A stretch of 21,765 bases of DNA, taken from the NCBI RefSeq assembly GCF_001039355.2, contig NW_019774082.1:1-21765 (forward strand). Direction: 5' to 3'. The translations under genes and the position numbers were made by a program. The notes beneath the pieces were generated by a model. It was not told the origin of the DNA. It saw nothing but the letters and a program-made list of their open reading frames with translations, and ran no database searches. This document shows, in pieces, positions 9,314 through 21,600 of this stretch; the stretch's first letter is position 1, and each line of letters opens with the position of its first letter. Source of the DNA: Lingula anatina (lineage: Eukaryota; Brachiopoda; Lingulata; Lingulida; Lingulidae).

Positions 9314-10994
9314 TCACCAACCGAAATTCTGTGAGAGAGCCTTCTGAACACATGGCTCAATTTTCGGACAAGACAGTCTAGAATTTCATTTAATTTTGGT
9401 ATAGACTGAATGGTCATACTTTCCTGAAGCAATATGGAAACGTGTTAATGAAATATTAAAAAAGTGACAATTTTTGTCAGAAAATGGGATTTTCAGGTTT
9501 ATCATAAGTGAAAAATCCTAAATAGCTAGAACTCTGTGCAGTATTGGTAGGAAGGAGCATACAGTTTTTTTTAAAATAATTTTCATAATTCTGCATGATT
9601 GCTACATTTAAGGACTAGTGGACTTTTAAAGTAACAGTACATAGGGATACTTACTACCTCAAAGCATCTTATTTTCCATTCAAGTAGTAGCTATTATATC
9701 AATGACATTAGGTCAATTTTTACTTAATAATCCGGTTCATAAAGTTGGTCCTTTGAGACAATTTAAAGATACATACAAAGTCAATTTTTTGTCATAAAAA
9801 CCAACCAAATTCCAGCATATGGTTTCAAGTAGTATAACTAAGAGAATTACCAAAAGGCATTGTTTAATTTTACCCGAAAGTGATGTCTGAACAGATTTTT
9901 CTCCTAGCCTTCTATGCTGTATGTCAATGGGGCAGAAAAGTACTGTAGGTCACGAAAGTAGGTTAAATTGACAACCACAAATTTAAAGAAAAGAGCACTC
10001 TAAAGCTCTTTTATGGCTGATCGGGTGATTTATTCAGTTTATCCCTTGGCATGTCAAATTTATTAGAGTTGTATAAGAAACTAGTAGAAGTGGTTTACAT
10101 GTGTTATTGGGAATCCACGCTCCACCGATGCTTGGTTCGTATGTACCTTTAAGGAAAGGAATAATTTCTCATTTTTATGACAGAAATCTTACCATAAAAC
10201 TAAATATTCACTTATATATTTTAAAAAACTATTTTGTAATTTTTGTAGTCTTTAGTACATTACATAATATTATTGTAAGAATGTAAATACTGGTATGTAT
10301 TCATAATTTCACACAAGATTTGTTGTGAAGTACAAATCGTACTTAGAAGGCTGAAATCCCAAGTAGTGTGTTTAAGTTAATCTCATATCCCAGACTCCAT
10401 GTAGTGTTGTGAATTTTATTCAATGAAATGTTGTTTACAACATTGGGTGCATAATTTTTCTATCCCATTAAAAATATTAAATATCAAGTAAGGCTTGGAA
10501 TTTCTGACTTAATTCTCTTTGAGAATGGGTTCACATAAGGCAGAATTTGTAATTTTCATATTTTATAGGATAAGAGACTTACCTTTTGTGACTAGTTGTG
10601 TAGCATTGTGGTTTAAACATTTTGGTCTTGAAATTAGTTTTTGAGGGCCAAAAATCTTGAAAAGGGTATCCATTACCCTGAAGTAGTTTTTGTTTCATCA
10701 GTTTCGTTGTTGTTCATATTTTTTTCACAAGCATTGTTCACATATTGTTATTATTATTATATTATTGAAGCAAACCCAAGTGTTGCAGAGATGGTGTTAA
10801 GGAATGAAGGTTAAATATTAAGATGCGTTACAACATGATGTTTCATTACGCACTTATTTTACGAAATCAATCTTAAATTAGCATATAAGGTCAGCAAGTA
10901 CAGGAAAAACTTGAAGAGCTTTTGGAAACCTCTTTGCAAAGATATTTTAAAATTGAATCATAGATGACTGTTTAAACAGGAAAATCAACTACAG

Positions 10995-11000
10995 AATAAA
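10995..11000 (+). promoter_or_regulatory. Candidate polyadenylation signal for the ROCO gene
   Basis: A canonical AATAAA on the + strand, 1.7 kb after the stop. An ATTAAA variant at 9455-9460, only 142 bp after the stop, is an equally possible site. Sequence alone does not decide. Confidence 0.2.
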
Positions 11001-11477
11001 ATGGAAGTTTAAGTTGAGAAAAGCGTTGGACCTTCTTCGAGATCCAACATCATTTTTTGTTTAATTAACCTCAAGGTTAATCTCAATTTCACAACTATAT
11101 GTCAGTGTCTTGTTGAACCTCTATCATTTTCTTCAGACAGATGTTCTCATTTACAATATTGGGATTGTGAATATTTTAGGTGATTGGAAAAAATGCAGAT
11201 TTATAAAAGTTTAAGAGATGTTATTTTGAGGGTCTTTCATTTCGAATGTTGGAGTAGAACAGCTGTTACATTGTGGTATGAGCAATTTTGGTCAAAAATT
11301 ATTTTTATATACATTGTATGATGCATTATTTCACGCAGTTTATCAATTATTGTTTTCAAATTATTCTAGCCCGTTTATAAAAACTTAAAAATTCATGTCA
11401 AACCTGCAACATTCATCTTAGTATCTGGTTTGTAAAACCAGCACAAGCTTGGAGAAATAAATTATGAAAAATTCTTT

Positions 11478-11483
11478 TTTATT
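11478..11483 (-). promoter_or_regulatory. Candidate polyadenylation signal for the DIS3L2-like gene
   Basis: TTTATT on the + strand reads AATAAA on the - strand. It is the first canonical hexamer that I find downstream of the - strand stop, about 1.14 kb away. Such hexamers are common by chance in AT-rich DNA. Confidence 0.2.
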
Positions 11484-12626
11484 TCTGTTTAACTTTTACT
11501 TGAAATCTGCCTCAATTGTTTTCCTTACGTAACCCCTTCTATGAGAACACCACTCAGAAAGACAGTTTACAAGTCGACAACAATATTAATGCAATAATTC
11601 ACATCAATAAATATTCATCAGTTTGATAGTTATCAACATAGGAAAGTTGACAAAAATCTTCAATCCACACACAGATTATCAGTATTGTTCCCTCAAGTCT
11701 TAAAATTTTTGTTTTCGGCTGTGCAAATTGTTCCACCTCTTCACATTAACTATCAGAATATTTCAATACTTTTCATTAAATGTTAAAAATATACAGATAG
11801 TTTAGTTAAACTAGTGGGGCTTATAATTGTACATAAAATGCATCTTCCCACAGAAATGTTACAGTAACAAAACAAAACATGTAGGTAAATTATAAATCCA
11901 GTAGAGCTGCTGCAAACTATGCTGAAAACTTTGCCACAGTGCACCTTTTTTCTTTCAAACTTTAAAAACTCACATTTTTACTTTTTGCAATAAAAAAAAA
12001 CATGCTCAATTTTTTAAAGTGATTATAACTGACGAACAACCATTCATTCCGATAAAAATGGCTGCCTTTTATAAACCTACCATATGGCTGCTCTCCATTC
12101 CAATGGACGACCAATTGAAACAAGATAGCTAGGCTCTCTGCTTTCAATAACAAGTTGTTCAATTTTTCCACTTATCTAATAAAAAAAAATTCATATAGAG
12201 AAGAATTACAGCATTGGCTGTGAAGCAACAAAATAATTACAATGAGAGGCATTTGATTTCGTAATAATTTTACAGAAAAATTTCCGCAGGTAAAGCACTA
12301 AAATGTAAAATTCTTTTAAATAATTCAAACTTTCATTAAAAAACATTACAATTAAAATTAATATCTCTTTAGGTGTCAGAAACATTCACTGATAAAATTC
12401 AAAAACTGAGAATGGAAATATTGATGAACCAGAAGATACCAACTTCTCTCCACAGTCAATAAGATACATCAACTCTCACAAAAATATACAATAAATGTCT
12501 TATATTCCCAGATTTGGTAAAATTTTCCAAATTATCTTTCAACTGTTTAGGGAATTGCCATTTTCCATAACTCTCTTGTACATCGAAATAAAAGAACATG
12601 TAATCTTAATGGTAGCTGTGGATCTT

Positions 12627-12659
12627 CTATAAGGTCTCCACTGGTCTATGTACTGTGGC
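12627..12659 (-). CDS. DIS3L2: DIS3L2 exon N: last ten codons and stop
   Basis: Acceptor TCTTTCCAG, phase 0, then [10 protein letters not shown] and TAG at 12627-12629. The WS-ATVHRP junction resembles the human KYSAILKRP region. The tail is shorter than in human, where an acidic extension follows. Confidence 0.7.
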   Translation of the reverse strand, partial: ATVHRPVETL

Positions 12660-15592
12660 CTGGAAAGAGAATACCAAAGTCGTCAGTATGGTCACAGAGT
12701 GTTCGGCTACTTAATTTGCTTATACTGGTAACAATGAATCTATTTTATCTTAATATTTATAACAATGCAAACCTTAAACATAATCACAGTTGTCAATTGC
12801 AACGGTGGGGATCAGTTGCAATAATTGACGTATTACGTATATCAATTTGACAAGTATCTCAAACAGTGCAGTGCATGTTGTACTATACTTGAGGAATTAC
12901 TAACCAAACACACAACTACCTGCACAAGGATTTGGAGTTGCATTATATCTAAAATCTGAGTGATCTGACACCCACCACACAGAATTAAAGATATATTAAA
13001 GACACGCAGAAAACTTTTCAGAATGGGCGGACATTTGGACCAGCAGTAATGAAAAACTTACCGGACCGAATGGATTTTTGTCGGACCAAAAATCGGTAGC
13101 TTATTTTGTTTGTGAATGGGATAGGTTTGAAATGGAGGGGAAAAACGCTTTGGGTTTCATATAATTTTATTAGTGAAGTATGTCGAATGATGACTGTAAA
13201 TTCAAAATTGTGGTTCTTAAAACTCTTGTTGGTCCTTTGGACCGACCAAGTCCAATTTTTTACCAGCCCAGACAAATTTTCCCGGTTATGACCGATGGGA
13301 CCGACAGTTTCAGCATGTCTGATATTAGAGATATTGATTCTTCTTACCCACTTTCTGACTTACCCCCCCTCCCCTTTGAGAGTTAGGAGATATAAATAAC
13401 TTACAACCATTCTTGATGAGCCTCACCCCCCCCCAGGGCCACGCATCCATCCACCGTTTTAGATAATAACCAATACTTCCTATGCATTTTTGATTGACAT
13501 CTCACCCCTCCCCCTTATAAACTACTTTATATTCATGATCAACATTCCAGATGACCTCCTCCCCCCTCCCTCTCCACAGGCCTGAAAACAATTACTTACA
13601 CTCCACTTCAGAGGCTGGTCATCAGCCTTAAGAATACACTGGACATGAGTGAAGATGGTCACTTTCTGAGTGACCTCCCTGGGATGGTCATCATCTGGGG
13701 CCCACACCAGGGTCAGCTCAGGACATTTACGGACCTTCTGGTAGGAGAAACTGCTCAGGGGAAGTTTCTGGAAACACGAAGCAATACTCTTTATCATATA
13801 AAAAGATGTACTCAGTTTGCACATCAGCAATGAAACTGTTCAAAAGAAGAATTACATTACAATTATATACATATAATTTAAAGTGACTGAAAAAGTTAGT
13901 GAAGGAAAGCACTAAATACACATACACCAAGGGCAGATCGAGAGACAATATCTGAGTCTTCCAAATTATCTTTGATCCATCCTCCATTTTTGATCATCTT
14001 CCAACAGAAAAAATTAGATCGCCATCAATGTTAACTTCAAAAATTCTGACTATCTACCAGAATACACCTTCCATCTTCCCCTACAGACAAGCATAGATAA
14101 AGTGTCCACTTTTGTACTCACATCACAGTACACTCTCTTTACCACTCCCAGCTTTAGCACCAAAACATCAAAACCCTTGTCCAGGACCCCCATCACCATC
14201 CCTTGTTCCTCAAGTGGACCACACTCCTGGAAATAGTAAGGTAAGACAAATTCATATATATCTCATCTCTTGTTCCTCCAGAGGGCCACATTCCTGGAAG
14301 ACATAAAGTAAGACAAAGTCAGATATATCCTATAACTTGTTCTTCTAGTGGACCACACTCCTGAGAGAGAATTAAGGTAACACTTAAATCAACTTTTACT
14401 CCACTCTTGTGATATGTCCTATCCATTGGTAATGACATTTAGTAACCCTTTTGAGCTAAAAAAAGAAAATGATACATGACAAAGTATATCTGTACAGTGG
14501 AAACCTGTTAAAAAAACTAAAAAACACTTTACAATGGCGTTCTTCTTCAATCTCATTTGCCATTGGCTGCATAAGAGGACAAGAAAAATACCCTTGGAAT
14601 AATGATACCTAATATACACTAAACAGAACATATTTTCCAATTCCAATTTAAGATAAACTGGCTATTCTCACCTTGACAAATATGGCAAAGAACATGTCAC
14701 TGCTGAGCTCCTGGACCTGTTTGGAAGCATTCTTCCTGTCATTGCAGTGCTCTGCCTGTCTCTGTATGGACTCCTTGGACTTCCTGGGAGGGTCACAGTA
14801 ACCTGGAATATAGTGTTCTGGTGATAAAAAGGTGCTGGTTTAACATAGTACTTTGGCATGTAAGTAGCATTAAGACAATATCAAACACTAAAGGAGCAGT
14901 TTGCACTACAACACCCAGCAATTTGTTTGCTATTACACTTAGTAACCCAAACCGGCCCCCAGCAGTCTCTGTGGTATGACAAAGAACACTTACCAAGACA
15001 GGCCCCCAGCAGTCTGACATAGGACACATACTGAGGCAAACTGAAAGCAGTATGACATAGAACACTTACCCAGACAGTCACCCAGCAGTCCGACATAGAA
15101 CACTTACCCAGACAGTCACCCAGCAGTCCGACATAGAACACTTACCCAGACAGGCACCCAGCAATCTGTGCACAATGACATCAGCATATCTCCTGATTGG
15201 GGAGGTGAAGTGAGTGTAGAGAGGAACACTGAGGGCATAGTGTCTGAATGCGTCCTCATCATCAATACAGCCAGTGCAGAAATAACGGGCAGTCTGAAAC
15301 ACATGGTGGAAGGGAAATGTTTCACTCATTTCATTGATTATTGCTTTAACATCTTAGGCTCCGTTCACATAGAAATCTATTATCTAAAAATCTAAAAGTC
15401 TATTTGTGGTATATTGTGATCACGGTCTGTGCCTTGAATACCCCATGGCCAGTTACTTCCAAAGCTGTAATTAATTCTCTGCGCTGCCAGTAATTACTCC
15501 CCGAGGTATCCAGGGCACAGACCATGATCACAAAATACCGAAAATAGATTTTTAGATTTTTAGAAAATAGATCTTCCATGTGAACGGAGCCT

Positions 15593-15643
<51 letters not shown>

Positions 15644-18600
15644 AATTTGATGTCAAAAATATAGTAAACTGAGATAGAAATGTTAATATGTTGACAATTA
15701 TAACAGTATCCATTCAAAATGTCCATTAAGTGCCTACCCATACCTGTCCACAAAAAAAATCTCTGCCCCCAAATCCCCCTCCCACCCCTCCAAAACAGAA
15801 CTTTCCTTCTGATCACTGGTTTAATTAGTGTTATACATGTAACTTACCCCCAACCCACCCCAGCCATGTTGTATGTATGCACAGCACACACATGTGGTGC
15901 ATGCACACACACAATTACTCTTACTGACACACACACACACACAAACACATACATACACATTCTTACTCTAATTCACTAACACACACACATGCACCCCTGT
16001 GCACACGCGCGCGCGCACGCACGCACAAACACATACCCACCTGCATTGGTTTAGAGCAGAGGACAGTGAGTATCTGTGCTTTGGCCTTGGACCAGATATC
16101 ATCATCACAGTACGCTGCCAGGGACTCCTGCAGGGCCCCCGAACTACTGGCATCTATGGGGATGCCCATGTTACTGCAGAGCTCCACCTGAAATCAAAGT
16201 TTACAGAAAACTAAAATATCAAATTATAATTTGTGTTCTTGTAAGAATTATCAGACACAGCCTCTCAGTTTACAATACTTATGATATCAATAAACCAAGT
16301 GTGTAGGACATACCAAAGATTACATCTCTCAAAGAAATGTTCAGTGATAAACTTTAATAATATTCAATTATACTATAGAACGCGTTTCAGTATGAGAATG
16401 TTACTGCACAGCTCAGCCTGAAATAAGTTTAAAACACATGGTATATTAATAAAGTGTGTTTTTGTATGACATTTCACATATATTAAAGATACTACTTCTG
16501 TATGGGAAAGTCCATGTTACAGCAGAGCACTGTCAATCTAAAATCAGAACCTAAAATGTCAACTGCAGAGTATAACCTAAAATCAGAACTTTATTACCAA
16601 GGTTACATGGTCACATCTTACCCAATCAGGTACAGTGTTACAGCCCTCTCATGGAATTCTTAGTCAACAATGCCTGGGAGCTGACTTAAGTCTTTTTGTA
16701 TATGAAACTGGAGCAAGTACCTACCAGATCGTTCACCATCTTTGTCTGTGGTGGCGGATGGCGTCGAAGCAGAGACTTCTCGGGATAGCTGCCGTATATC
16801 TTGTGCGCTACAGCCATGTTGGCCAGCAACATAAACTCCTCTATCAGTCTGGAGAGAGAAAATCATGTTAAAAGCATAGAGCTTGTTTCAAGAAAATGTC
16901 AACTTGGTCCCACAGTTCACTCTATAACATATTCTTTTATCAAAATGGTATCAGTCTTTACACTATATAAATCACAAATGTATAGTTGCACTCTCCTATA
17001 GTGGCAATTCATTGTATTGTGTCTTATTGTTTTGTTTTATATTGTATTGTATTGCACTGCCTTTTTTTTGTTGTATTGTTGCATTTTATAATATTGTATT
17101 GCATTGTATTGCATTGTATTGTATTGTATTGTATAATTATGCATTGAATTGTATTGCAATGTGATGCATTGTATTGCACCTGTTGCTGTCTTTTTGCTGA
17201 TAAACAGAGTAGCCACAGGGCAGTCCCGTCTCTTTATCCAGGACATACTGTAGCTTGACCTGGTCAAGACGGAGGGCACCATTGTCAAACCGCCTTCGCC
17301 TCAGATTTACAGCCATCTGATATCAAAGATGAAAAGGAAAGTGTTATTATTGTTAAAATGACTAGGATAGTGAGTTTATATAATAAAAGCGGCCTTGTTT
17401 GGCCAAATCACGAACAATCGATAGTATTTGTAGCCTTCTCTCTTGTTATGAATGGGACTATGAAAGTTTGTGGTACACTGGGATGGAGCAGACATAAATA
17501 ATAAGTGTGTTTTTTTATTATGTTTCATTGCTGAATGTGAGCATTGGTTCAAAGATGTGGTATAAAAATCTTCACTGTTAACTGTGTGCATTTTTATGTT
17601 TAACTAGAAGCAGTTTTACTGAAATAGCCCACAGAGCAAAGGCCCTGTGTAGCAAAAGAGTCCAAAACTTGACTATCAGTGTCATAGAATTTCTCTTTTA
17701 AAGAACTTCTCTCTTTATATTAAAGTCTTTTCAAGCAGTAAGTACAAAGGACAACTTTTTGGCAAATAAGGAAAAAGTTGGAAGCCACCCACTTTCTGTA
17801 AATCCAGGACTTTCTGTTTGATCTGGTCTATTGTAAAACCCTCACTGATTGGTGGAAACTCCTCCAAGGTCCACTTCCTGTCTGGTTCCTCTATAAAACC
17901 CTGGAACAAAATATATGTCATATGTATGTTTCATTCATTTCCATATGAGTTCTTTCTTAAATGAGTATGGCCAAACAACTTCAATAAACAAATATATAAC
18001 AAATAAGTTACACTGACATTTTATTAAATCATTGTTTATGTTCAATTTCATCTCAATACATATGTATTTTCAAATGTGTTTCAGAAATCCCCACTGTGAT
18101 TTTGGCAACTTGACAAAAAATTCATATTGCTAAGGTAATGATAAATGAACAGCTAAAAAAGTTAGCTACAGGAGAGTTATAATCATTCTGGCTCTCAATT
18201 AAGTGCATTGATATACAAAGTGTAAGCTATAATAATTAACACTGTGGTATCATTAGGGCATGGTAGCTGGTATACAAGATTTATCAATGTTGTAAAATGC
18301 AGGAATGTACTTAAGCATGCTCATAGCTAAGTTATATTAATGTTATTAAGTGCAAGCAAGGTTTACATATTTACCTGAGCATGTTCATAGCTAAGCTTTA
18401 CACAGGACCTGATGATTGACCTTCCAAACTTTTCATCTAGAATCTAAAATTAAAAAGAAAAATAAAGAAATGATATATTATTTGAATTTTTTATTTCTTT
18501 GTATATGGTAGATACTGACATTTCAGCAATTCTGTAATCAGATATTCAAAACCATTTCTTAATGAATTTTATACCACGGTTAACACTTCGAACAACAGGA

Positions 18601-21600
18601 TGATTGCACTTGTATTTCGCATACAGACTTTCCTGTATTTCATATGCTTCAGTGTGTTCATCCTGTTGTTAAAAGTGCCAGCCGTGGTATAAAAGTCAGT
18701 TACAACTACTTGTCATCCACTGTATGCGACATACAAAAGCAAATTTTATCTCAGCTTTGCCTCAATATAATAGTGCTCTTGTATGTTGCATACTGTGGAT
18801 GTCTAGTGTTGTAACTAGTATGTGATAGAAGGATAAATAACAAAGGTTAGTTATGATCAAAGACATAATATTATATATATTCTGGCTCCAGATTGCCTCC
18901 TACCTCCCCCTCCTCTGTTATCTTCCAGACCACTGAAAAGGTCAGCCTGTCCTCATCTGGGTTCAGACTACACAGCTGCTCACAGAGCAACCTGGGCAAC
19001 ATGGGAATTACCTGGAAGAACAAGAACACTGGCATTACCTAGAAAACAAGGCAACGCAAGTATTACCTGCAAAACAATAAGAGGAACTGTTCACTAGATC
19101 TTTGCTCTACTTCCTCATTCTTGGCCTCTATCTCAACCCAATCTCATTCCCTTTATATCTTCCAAATCTTTATTCTTCTCTCTATGTTCCTTCTACCTTA
19201 TTAAGTCCCCCTTCCTTCCTCCTTCTCCATCCTTCCCTTCCCCCCTCTCTCCCCTGCACTCACCTTCTGTACCAGGTAGACACTGGTGGCCCTCTGACTG
19301 GCCACTACGTCCAGTTCCGTCCCCTCCAGGACAAAGTAGCTGACATCTGCTATGTGCACACCTACTTCATACAGACCTGCAACACAAGTGTAATACATTC
19401 TGATGGAAAGTCATCTGTGTAGTCTATTAATCAAGATAATAAATGTTTTACACTTGTAAGATCAAACTTTTCATTTACAACACTAAATTAAAGCTGCATC
19501 TTTCAGTGGTTTTTGGGTGTGACCAAAAGCTCTGCAAGTACAGCAGCTTTAATTTAGCCTAGAAGAAAAGTTTTATCTTATAATAAGAATAAAACATTTC
19601 AACTGTACAAACATATATAATATCAAACTGAGTCAATTGAAACAAACTATTGAATATCTTGAACCAGGGCCCCAAATCTCGAAAGGTTCGCTATGTTGTG
19701 CACTTGCGCAAGCGTCTCGATTCCATAACTTGCCCATACTCGTCCCATATAGGAAAGTTTGGCGTAGTCAAACGACATTTTATGGCGACAACAATCTCAA
19801 GAGAGCTTATTTAAGCACATGTGCATTCTGCTCATGCTCAATTGTGCCCTAGAGGGGTAATCTCCTTAGAGGCACATGTTGCTACTTATACCATGGGGCA
19901 TCACTGCCTGGCCTCATTTTGCTTGATTCATTCTGTTCACGAGCATGATACAATTAAGCTACAAGTTATCTCAAATCTGCAACTGAAATCTTCAGTTCAA
20001 AGTTGGTAAATAATAACTTTTGCTGACTCGTCGCATCATAATTTTTAGGATGATGAGTCTCATTGAATATTTGATATATAATTTTTATCCCTAAGGCCAT
20101 AACATTTAATACAGGCAACAATTTGCTACATTGTTATTATTGTTAATACGATTAGGATAGAGGGGTTATATAATAAAAGCGGCCTGGTTTGGCCAAATCA
20201 CGAACAAACAATATTCCTTGTTACCTTCTTTCTTGCTATGAATGAGACTATAAAAGTTTGTGGTACACTGAGATGGTGGAGACATAAAATACATTGTAGC
20301 CTCTATTTGATATAGCGATTCGCAATACACGATGCTTTCAAGATATGGGGTCCAGTACTCAATGAGCAACATGACAGCAATTCCTTCTTTTGAGATAAGT
20401 ATAGTAAAAGGCTCTCATCATCTCTAGGCGATATTAACATTTTCAGACCACCATCCAGATCTATGGCAGAACAAGAAGTGTATACTCAATGTTACAGTAC
20501 CTACCATCTCCCAATGGTTTACAATACACAGCATCATCCAGATCTCTGGCAAGTAGTGTATAATCAACGTTATAGTACCTACCATCTCCCAGTGGTTTAC
20601 AATGCAGAGCATCATCCAGATCTCTGGCCGTGGCAGGATCTATGGTGAAGACACACTCCTCCCTGAAGTCCATGGCTCTCCTGGCCTCCAGTTCACACTG
20701 TGGTATTGACCAGGGCAGAGTTTGTGGCAAACAGGACAAAGCCTGGAGATGCAACAAACCATGTATACTTAAAATAATCTACTTTGAATATATGATCATA
20801 ACTAACTGTGGTATTGACCAGGGCAGAGTCTGTGGCAAACAGGACAAAGCCTGGAGATGCAACAAACCATGTATACTTAAACTAATCTGCCTCGAATATA
20901 TTAAGATCGTAACTAAGTTAAACTGTAGTATTGACCAGGGTAGAGTCTGCAGCTAACAGGACAAAGCCTGGAGAAACAAAAAACCACATGTACTTACTAA
21001 TATACCTCGAACATATATGAGATCAAAAACTAACTGATGTCTGAATCTGGGAGTGAACTCTCAGCGACTACATGAAGTTCAAATCTGTGTACTATTTTGG
21101 TGATATTACTGAAAATTATGCTCATTAAAACTGCTGATGATGTCACAGATGATTGTGTACAGTACTCAATTTCATTGCAAGTTGTGTGCAGTATTTTCAT
21201 GATCTCAATGTTAGTTGTATACTGTATTCTGATGACTGATTTCCACTCTGTGTGTAGTTTCAATGTGTGTGTATGTGTGTGTTTGTATGCATGTGTGCAT
21301 GTGTTTGTGTGTACATGCGTGTGTTTAAGTACTAAAGCATACATGCACGTGTACATGTCCATGTTGTACAAAACCAGATACGATTACATTTTTACTTTTG
21401 ATGAAGAGCTGAGACACCATTCCCCTCAAATAGAAACATATTTATTCTCTTTTAAAATTATTTACTTGCTTCACCAATGATTACAATAATTATATCAAAT
21501 CTGCTCTATCTGTCGGTGTTCATCCCTCATTTACCTGCTCTGAGAATTCACTGTAGTCCACTCCATATTGTATCAGCATTCCCTCTGTCTCTGGCTCTAT

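Larger units (their letters stand above)
9314..12626. other. Intergenic region and the two convergent 3' untranslated regions
   Basis: 3.3 kb between the TGA of the + strand gene and the TAG of the - strand gene. It is AT-rich with many stop codons in every frame and holds no tRNA, rRNA or coding gene that I can recognise. A short ATT run lies near 10747-10766. The transcript ends are not defined by the sequence. Confidence 0.7.

Noticed and set aside
14793-15141. Open frames with repeated Cys/Trp-rich peptide on the - strand
   Set aside because: They are readings through the 38-bp donor minisatellite, not a real protein.
15963-16032. Cys/Val/Arg-rich reading after exon I
   Set aside because: It translates the CA/CG microsatellite beyond the splice donor.
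15593-16032. CRISPR-like or regulatory array
   Set aside because: The repeats are plain CT and CA microsatellites without spacers.
19660-19760. Possible tRNA-derived SINE head (TCTCGATTCC resembles a B box)
   Set aside because: No convincing A box, tail or second copy in the window.
20463-20956. + strand open frames with repeated peptides ([10 protein letters not shown] and [16 protein letters not shown])
   Set aside because: They are antisense shadows of the exon B edge repeats.
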